Origin: Symsagittifera roscoffensis
Lineage: Eukaryota; Xenacoelomorpha; Acoela; Convolutidae
Assembly: GCF_963678635.1 (NCBI RefSeq)
Contig: NC_087063.1
Location: forward strand, 41,182,759 to 41,246,758
Direction of reading: 5' to 3'
DNA length: 64,000 nucleotides
Shown here: piece after piece, positions 22,101 through 31,100 of the stretch
Position numbering within the stretch: the first letter of the stretch is position 1
How the letters are laid out: every line of letters starts with the position of its first letter
Translations under genes and position numbers: made by a program
The notes under the pieces: generated by a model
Told to the model about the DNA's origin: nothing
Database searches by the model: none
Seen by the model: the letters and a program-made list of their open reading frames with translations, nothing else

Positions 22101-25100
22101 TTCGTGGCTACATTCGAGCTTCGTCTTAGCTCACCTTATTTTCTGCTTTGAGCCTCTCGGTTCTTGGCTGCTTCCTGTCGAGCTTTACCTGAGCTCATTT
22201 CCTCTGCTGCTTCGAGCCTCACTGGGTTCGTGGCTACATTCCAGCTTCGTCTTAGCTCACCTTATTTTCTGCTTTGAGCCTCTCGGTTCTTGGCTGCTTC
22301 CTGTCGAGCTTTACCTGAGCTCATTTCCTCTGCTGATTCGAGCCTCACTGGGTTCGTGGCTACATTCGAGCTTCGTCTTAGCTCACCTTATTTTCTGCTT
22401 TGAGCCTCTCGGTTCTTGGCTGCTTCCTGTCGAGCTTTACCTGAGCTCATTCCTCTGCTGCTTCGAGCCTCACTGGGTTCGTGGCTACATTCGAGCTTCG
22501 TCTTAGCTCACCTTATTTTCTGCTTTGAGCCTCTCGGTTCTTGGCTGCTTCCTGTCGAGCTTTACCTGAGCTCATTTCCTCTGCTGCTTCGAGCCTCACT
22601 GGGTTCGTGGCTACATTCGAGCTTCGTTTAGCTCACCTTATTTTCTGCTTTGAGCCTCTCGGTTCTTGGCTGCTTCCTGTCGAGCTTTACCTGAGCTCAT
22701 TTTCTCTGCTGCTTCGAGCCTCACTGGGTTCGTGGCTACATTCGAGCTTCGTCTTAGCTCACCTTATTTTCTGCTTTGAGCCTCTCGGTTCTTGGCTGCT
22801 TCCTGTCGAGCTTTACCTGAGCTCATTCCTCTGCTGCTTCGAGCCTCACTGGGTTCGTGGCTACATTCGAGCTTCGTCTTAGCTCACCTTATTTTCTGCT
22901 TTGAGCCTCTCGGTTCTTGGCTGCTTCCTGTCGAGCTTTACCTGAGCTCATTTCCTCTGCTGCTTCGAGCCTCACTGGGTTCGTGGCTACATTCGAGCTT
23001 CGTTTAGCTCATCAACTGCTTCGAACAACTCTAGTTCGTCTCATTTGCTACGCTACAGCGATAAAGGCAAGTTGTCCTCTGGGAGGTCAACTGGTATAAG
23101 TGCAAATTTTATTGCACAGGGATAAATCTACGGTATTAGGACAGGTAGGTAAACAGGTACATCAACTTTAGTTGTCCTCTGGGAGGTCAGCAATCACAAT
23201 TCGGTCGTCTGCTAAATAGCGACAGGTAGGTAGGTAAATACGTCATCCTCAGTTGTCCTCTGGGAGGTCAACACTCATTGGTGCTAATCTTTGCACCCGG
23301 TTTTTTTGCCGTTTAAACTGGTAATTGGTAGGTAGGTAGGGTCGGTAGGCTGGTAGGACCAGGTAGGTTCTTGGACTAGCTTTAAAATCGCAGTTAATTG
23401 TTAATACCGAGGACACTTTGAACGACCGCTCAATTTTCCCTCGGAGGTAGGTACAAGTGGTAAGGTAGAGTGGTAATTGGTTAAACTTTATCCATTATTT
23501 CGCTCCTTCTTACGAGCATCGGTGGTATTCGGTATAAGTTGGTAGGTTGGTAAAGGTAAATTCATATACTGGTATAAGTTGGTAGGTATTGGTTTACGTC
23601 TCCTGGTTCAAGGTATGGCCCCATCCGGTAGAAATAAAACGACGCAAAACAATGACAGCGATCCTTCGGAACAAAATGGTACCCAAACGCAAGATACCAA
23701 TCAAAACGTTCAAGAGACTGGCGTTCGAAAACTGGTTTCGCTTCGACGTCATCACGAAATGGAGATCAATACTTTGATCGACATGCTCGAAAACAACATC
23801 TACGAGGAAGAAGATGATCTTGAACTCATCAATGAAACGTTCACTGAATTGTCTCAATTCCAACAAAAACTTGATACCCTGAACGATCAAATGTTACAGG
23901 CTGGTTCTGAACACGATTTTGAAGAACATTCTCACTGGAAAGTACAGTTGAAACAGAAAATCCGAGTATTTTCAATGAAAGTGAAAAAATATTTGAAAAA
24001 ACAAGTATCAAATCCTGCTACTTCTACAATTCCAAATAACAGCGCTCGAGAAAATGCTACTTCAATTTTCCCACAGGAAACCGCAACCTCCATGCCGACT
24101 GCAAACATAATGGATATACCAAACAACAACCTTATAACCATGAGCAACAATACTCAAGGCAATGCAAGAACAGCTGCCTCTGACGACAACCTTTCGGCGC
24201 CATTTCAAGGCGACCAATCATTTTCAAATCCATTTGCTAGTGATGTTCCTAACCACAGCTCACAACAAGCTAGTGCTGCAAACCCTCCTAATAACAACAA
24301 TCGAGCTTTGGCAACTAATTCAAGCGACACTTCTACTACATTCAGTCGATCAGTGCCAAAACTGAAGCCTACAATTTTCAATGGCAATCCCAACTATTGG
24401 TTGCACTGGTATGGTGTATTCGTATCATCGATTCATAATTCTAATATGTCTCCAACTGAAAAGATGATCCATCTTCAATCATTGGTAACTGGCCCAGCTA
24501 AACTAATGATAGCTGGTTATGGTGCAAACGGCGACACATACGAACTAGCACTACAACGTCTTCGTGAAAACTTTGGCAATACCAATAGAATTGTCAACTC
24601 TTTTTTGCAACGTCTTGCAAATTTCAAACCTCCAAATCTGGCTCAACCAGAATCATACATGCAGTTTTCTGCTTTTCTCCTAACTTTAGTGGACACTTTT
24701 GAGCAACTTGGTTTTGTTCACGATATTTGTTCTACAACAAACTTGAACACTGCTCTGGCAAAGCTTCCCGACCCTGTGAGATTAGAATGGAATCGCTTCG
24801 TCATCGACAAAGACTACGATCAACCCTCCTTGAGACATCTAGCACAATGGTTTCAACGGTACGCACAGGCGTGTCGCGACATGCCTCCGACAGGTTTCCG
24901 AAACCAAAACAATAACAATTTTAACAATTCTTCTGGAAACGCTAAACACCCTAGTGGTTCCTGTTTCAATGGTTTTAATACAAATGGTGTAGGAAATCAA
25001 AATCAGCGCTTTAACCATCAGGGAGATCAACAAAACTCTCGTGCTCAGAATAATGTAAACTCGAATGCTTGTCCTAGTGGAGACACCTGTGGACCTCTCT

Positions 25101-28100
25101 ACAAATGCGAGCACTTCAAAGCTTTAGACCCTAAGCAACGAAAAGAGCATGCCCGAAAAATGCACTTATGCTTTAACTGTCTAGGGAATCATAGGTTTAC
25201 TGACTGCAATTCGAAATCGCTCTGTCGAACCGATAATTGTGGTAAAAAACACCACACTCTACTCCACGATCCTTCTGATACTTATGGAAAAAACCCTAGT
25301 AAAGCTGCAGTGAATCGCGCAATAGCTTGTCAGAGATCAGGTCAATCAGCTTTTGTACCAATCGAATTATCAATTGGTGATAAAACACTTTGTACCTACG
25401 CTTTCTTAGATAGTGGTAGCTGCGTAACTCTACTACTGGACTCAGTGGCAACTCAACTAGGCTTGGACGTCAACAAGAAGCACTCACTTCCCATATCTGG
25501 ATATCATGAGACCAAGTCAGTTCAAGTTACATCTGTGGATGTACAAATTAGACCATACAAAAGCACATCGACTCCAATGACGGTCGATGACGTACTCACG
25601 GTAGATGAAAATAATTTGGCCCCAGTTGATATTTTTCAACTAAACGCAATGTGCAACAATTTTCCACATTTAAAGCATGTTAAATACCCGGACTTAAACG
25701 ACAATAGCATATCGCTAGTCATCGGAAACAACAATCCAGAATATCATGAGATCAAAAATACCGTTTATGGCCCCAAGAATGTTCCCTGGGCTATCGAAAC
25801 CCTTTTGGGATGGACATGCACAGGTCGGAACAAAACGCAATATAATTCCGTTCCATCTGTTCCGGTGAACTTCACACAAGTTCATTCACACAATAACTTA
25901 GATGAAAAATTATACCAGAAAGTTCTCAACTGGATGAAAATAGAAAACACAGGCATCGCTTCTTCAAAACGCTCGCACTCCAAATCAGATAAAAGAGCAA
26001 TCGATATTCTCGAAAACTCTTGTACTTTAGTAGATGTTCACTATCAAATTGACCTTCTTTGGAAAGAGGATACTGATCTTCCAAATAACCGTTGGCTAGC
26101 TGAAAAGCAACTCAACAGCCTCGAATTTCGCCTTAAAAGTAAACCTGATTTAAGGGAGAAATACCGCGCAACAGTCATCACTGACTTAGAAAAAGGCTTT
26201 GTCACCAAAATAGATGCAAAACATGACACTGCAATCAAATCTTGGTATTTGCCGCATCATCCAGTGACAAATGTCAACAAACCAGACAAAGTTAGACGAG
26301 TCTCAAATGCTTCCAGCATTTTTCAGGGTAAATCCCTCAACTCGAGTTTGCTCAAAGGGCCCGATCTTTTGTGCAACTTAACAGGTCTCATAATTCGCTT
26401 TCGACAAAATAAAATAGCAATATCTGCTGACATAGATGCTATGTTTATGCAAGTGCTAGTCAGCCCAAAGGATAGACCTTTTCTAAGATACCTTTGGAAA
26501 GAAAATGGTAAATTAGAAACTCACGAATATACACGACACATTTTCGGTGCCACAGACTCACCATGCGTGGCTTGCTACGCAGTACGACGATGTGCATCAG
26601 ACAGTAAAAACGACTTTCCTCTGGCTTCTGAAATCATTCAACGGAATATCTACATGGATGATTTGTATGTCACTTCGTCAACGGTAGAAGAAGCCCTCCA
26701 ACAAATGACACAACTACGAGGATCTTTATCTCGAGGTGGGTTCAACTTGAATAAGTGGAACTCAAACAGTAAACCATTCCTGGATTCAATTGATCCAAAT
26801 ATTTTAGTCAGCCCTATTGATCCAACGCCTAAACATCAACGAGTTCTCGGTGTTCACTGGAATACCAACACTGTCTGCTACTTCATCGATAACAAAAAGT
26901 TTGTAAAAATTCTACGTATTGGCATTGCTACGCAACGGAAACTCCTGAAGTATACCGCTTCTTTATTTGACCCACTCGGAATAGTGGCTCCATTGACAAT
27001 TCGGATTCGAAAAGTTCTCCAATCTGTTTGGTCACAAGGTGTTAAGTGGGATACTCCATTAGACACGGATAAACTTCCCGATTTCAAACTTTGGGTAGAC
27101 GAAATGGAAAATTTCGAAACTGTTTCATTCCAAAGGAACTTCTTTGATAAAGAAAACCCTGCTTCAATCCAGCTTCACACGTTTTGTGATGCATCAGAAT
27201 TCGCTCTCGCTGCTGTTTGCTACCTAAAAATAGTCTACAGCGACGGCTCCACATCTTTGAAGTTTATAATAGGAAAGACAAGAGTCGCTCCTATGAAACG
27301 TGTTACAATTCCCAATCTCGAGTTGCAAGCTGCAGTATATGCTGCCCAACTATCGCTCTTTGTTTCAGAGGAAATTGACCTCAAAGTTGAAAAAACTTAT
27401 TTCTGGTCTGACAGTACTACTGTTTTGTATTGGCTGCGAACACCTGAAATACGACACAAAATTTTCGTCGCTAATCGGCTTCAGAAAATTTTAGACGTTT
27501 CTAAACCTGAACAGTGGTTTCACGTTCCAACTCTGCTAAATCCTGCTGACGACGGTACCAGAGGATACATTGCTTTAGAAATGACCTCAAGCTGTCGGTG
27601 GCTACTAGGACCGGAATTTCTGTTGAACGATTCTTCTCAATGGCCTTCACAGGAAAACATTCGGCTTGAGAACATTCCTGTATTCGTTACTTCATTAGAG
27701 GCTAAATTTGAGCCTATATTTGACATCAAACGCTTCAGCAACTGGAAAAGACTAATACGGACAGTTGCATACTGCTTCTTATTCGCAGAAAATCTCAAAC
27801 GGAAGATCAACAAACAGTCGAAGGTCGATCTTCAACTCTTGCATCTAACGAAATCGCACTTTCTCATAATTAAAACTGCCCAAAGGACAGATTTTGTCTC
27901 TGAAATTTCAGACATCAAAAAAGAAAAACCAATTGAAGGCAAAAGTAGACTTCGAACAATAGCACCGTTTGTGGACAACTTCGGTATCCTGCGTTCTCGT
28001 GGACGTCTCACGCGTGCCCCTATCATGCTATCAGCTAGATATCCAATCATTCTCGCTGGTGAAAACCCCAATGTTCGCCTGCTGTTAGCTAACATCCATG

Positions 28101-31100
28101 TTCTACATTCCCACTGCGGAAAGGAACAAGCAATGGCCATAGCACAGGAAAACTACTGGATTCTTCGCTGCCGCGTCATGCTGAAAAGTATCATACACAG
28201 TTGTATACCCTGCAGAAGAATGCAACAACAAGTCGACTACCCTCAGATGTCAGATCTTCCAATTGATCGACTGCCATCAAAAAATCATTTTCCTTTTGCA
28301 ACGACTGGATTGGACTACGTTGGACCTTTTCCCATCATCCTTCAAGGAAAACAATACCAAGCGTATATTTTACTGTTCACATGCTTAGTGATCAGAGCTG
28401 TGCATCTTGAAATCTCATTAGGACTATCGACAGACAGCACTCTTCTTTGTATCAGACGCTTTTTTGCCCGGCGAGGAAAACCATCGAAAATGGTTTCTGA
28501 TTGTGGGACAAGTTTTGTGGGCTCCAATTCTGAGCTGAAGAAATGTCTAGACAACTTGGAAAAGAACAAAGAATTTGTGGAAAGCATCAATCAGCTGGAC
28601 GTATCACTCGAATGGAAATTCAACCCTCCTGCGGCCCCTCATTTTGGTGGTTCTTGGGAACGACTAGTTCAGATATTTAAACTTTCCCTGTACAAAGTCA
28701 TCGGATCAAGAACACTCTCCTATGAAACACTGGCTACTTTCACGACCGAAATTGAATCAACCATGAATTCACGACCTTTAACCAATGTGTCTGACGACAT
28801 CAAAGATGATCTGCCTCTCACTCCCAACCATTTCCTTCTCGGTCGTGGAACTCCAAATTTACCGCCTGGTATCTTCAAGGACAAGGATTTATCTCTGTCA
28901 AAATCATGGAAAGCATCCCAACTACTCGCAGATCACTTCTGGAATCGCTTTCTTCGAGAGTACTTACCAGGTCAGCAGAAACGATCAAAGTGGACTTCTG
29001 CGACTTCCAATTTGCAACCCGACGACATGGTCTGGATGTTGGAGGATTTTACACCTCGTGGACTGTGGCCTCTTGCTAAAGTGGTGGAAACCTTTCCTGG
29101 ACAAGATGGAATAGTCCGCTCAGTGAAGCTGAAAACGCCAACTGGATTCAAAGTTCGACCTGTGGTCAAATTGAGCCGCGTTTTCCCAGTTTCGCAGTAA
29201 CCAAGCTCCAAATAGCTAACCAACCAAATAATCACGCAACTCAGCCTTCAACATATCAACTCGACAAAGATGAACAAATCTACGACTCGTCAATTCAACT
29301 AAGACAATCAGCTCAACGATAGACAAACCAAGATGAAGATGAAAAAGAACAATTTCTGGTTCCCTTATCTACTGGTTCCCTTATCTTTGTATTTTACCGT
29401 ATCCTTACTATTTTATTCAATACTTTATTTGCAAGCTCTGCAAATGTGGGCGGGTGTTAATTGTAAACAATTAAGGTCACCTTTCTTTCAACTTGACTTT
29501 TGACATTACAGCCAAGCTGACTCACTCGTTTCTCTCAACTTTTCAAAAACAGCATGACTTACAAGGAAATGACAAACTTTCAGGTAAAATAATGTTTCAA
29601 TTTATACGAAAACTCGGGATTAATATCAACTTTTCTGAATAACCCCCTTATTAACAGTTCCCCTTTTTCTAACGTTCGCCTTTTAGTATTCCCCGTACCA
29701 TGTAATATAATATCCCTATTTATGATATTATATTTACCTTAGTTTTATCCCTGATTTACTATTGTATTATTTTTCATGTACTTACTCAACTGATGCCCAA
29801 CTGCATGGAACTCCTTTGACTCAACCCTTAAAACTACCCTTACTAACAATTGGTGTACTACTCTCCTCAGGTAATTTACCCAATTATTATATGAGCCTTC
29901 TTTTAAACCATTACTGCAGATTACTTTTGGTCGCACAAATTACCCTCCTAATTTTTGAGGAAATTAACGGAAGGTTTTAACATGGGGTACTTACTATTCT
30001 CAATAGTTTTTGCAATCAGGGGCGGTTTTTTTTGTAAGGGGGGACGCTAGTTCGGCCTGTTTTTTTAAAGGTCATCTAAAAAAAAGACCATCAAAAATTT
30101 CGATTTGCTGAATGATCTCGCACTCAAAATTGTTCCAATTTCAAATGAAGTAAGCTAGTTGATAGCAATTATTAACAATGAGAACCTCAAATTTTTAAAA
30201 TTAATTTTTAAAGTTGCCAGTCCCAATTTTATAAATTTTATAGTTTATCAAAAACAGTTTGACACCAGTTAAAGGCTGTCAGAACATTCGTCGCTTTGCT
30301 CTTTTGTACAAGCAGACTGGTTTCCTTTCTTTTGAAAACTTTGTAGCTCCAAATATTTATCTTCTTTCATTTTTCTATAAGCCTTGCAAATCCATCCGCT
30401 ACATATCGCAAGAAAAATTTTGTTTTGCACGAATCACTTTTTGGAGATTTTTTTTTTGATATAATATTATTGATTGAAATCTTGATTTCCGATTTTAAAA
30501 TCATTTTATCTTTGATCTTATTTGGAAAAATTTGGTGGTTGAATTTTGGTTTTTCTACGGTTAGTCGCGTCAGATGGGGTTTTATTCACAATGGATTGGG
30601 CAATATTGACTAGTCGGTATATGAGGATTGTAATACAAGCCAAATGTTGATGACCAATTGTGCTGTGTTCTTTTTACAGTATTATTGGGCGATAGTTCAA
30701 TGACTGCTCGACATGACGCATATATCAGCAGGGGCGGATTTAGGAGGGGGGGCGGGGGGGCGGACGCCCCTCCCCCCTCACGGATTCGACCCCCTGCCGA
30801 CCCAAAGGGTCCCCCCTTTGATACTTTTTCAGAAATCCATTTTTGGCCGACCGACCCTAAAATTTTTCTAAAGGCGCCTTGGGCGCCAATATATACTAAC
30901 TTTGAGGGGAAGCGCGCGCCAAAAAAACGCAATTTTTTTGTCAAAGTTTTTCAAAAATTGCCCAAAAACGGCTTTTTTGACTGTTTTTTCAAAAATTATC
31001 CTGCGGCGCAGAAAATTGGAAAATTTTTTGAAAATCCGCCCCCCCCCCTCGAGAAAATCCTAGATCCGCCCCTGTATATCAGTGTTGATAAAATTTTCCA

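Larger units (their letters stand above)
21211..23578 (+). other. Long structured 5' leader of BEL/Pao element
   Basis: About 2.4 kb lies between the primer-binding site and the gag-pol start. It contains diverged hairpin repeats (21547-21943), a 126-bp tandem array (21961-23008), three GTTGTCCTC hairpins (23071-23272) and GGTAGGTAGG-rich spacers. Small open frames arise only because the 126-bp unit is a multiple of three. Confidence 0.75.
20752..29896 (+). mobile_element. Complete BEL/Pao LTR retrotransposon in the dehydratase intron
   Basis: Two 437-bp LTRs (20757-21193 and 29455-29891) that I read as identical flank the element, with the 5-bp target duplication TGAGC (20752-20756 and 29892-29896). 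A primer-binding site (TGGCGCCCCG) follows the 5' LTR, a G-rich polypurine run (GTGGGCGGG) precedes the 3' LTR, and a single 5.6-kb open frame encodes gag-pol. No inactivating change is visible. The element lies antisense within a host intron, which would spare the host transcript from sense-strand LTR signals. It may be recently inserted and active. Confidence 0.93.

Noticed and set aside
21961-23008. CRISPR-like array
   Set aside because: Units are contiguous with no unique spacers, and the DNA is eukaryotic.
21955-23099. Proteins with 42-residue repeats encoded in the 126-bp array
   Set aside because: The frames exist only because the unit length is divisible by three; they shift with each 1-bp deletion and lie in the untranslated leader.
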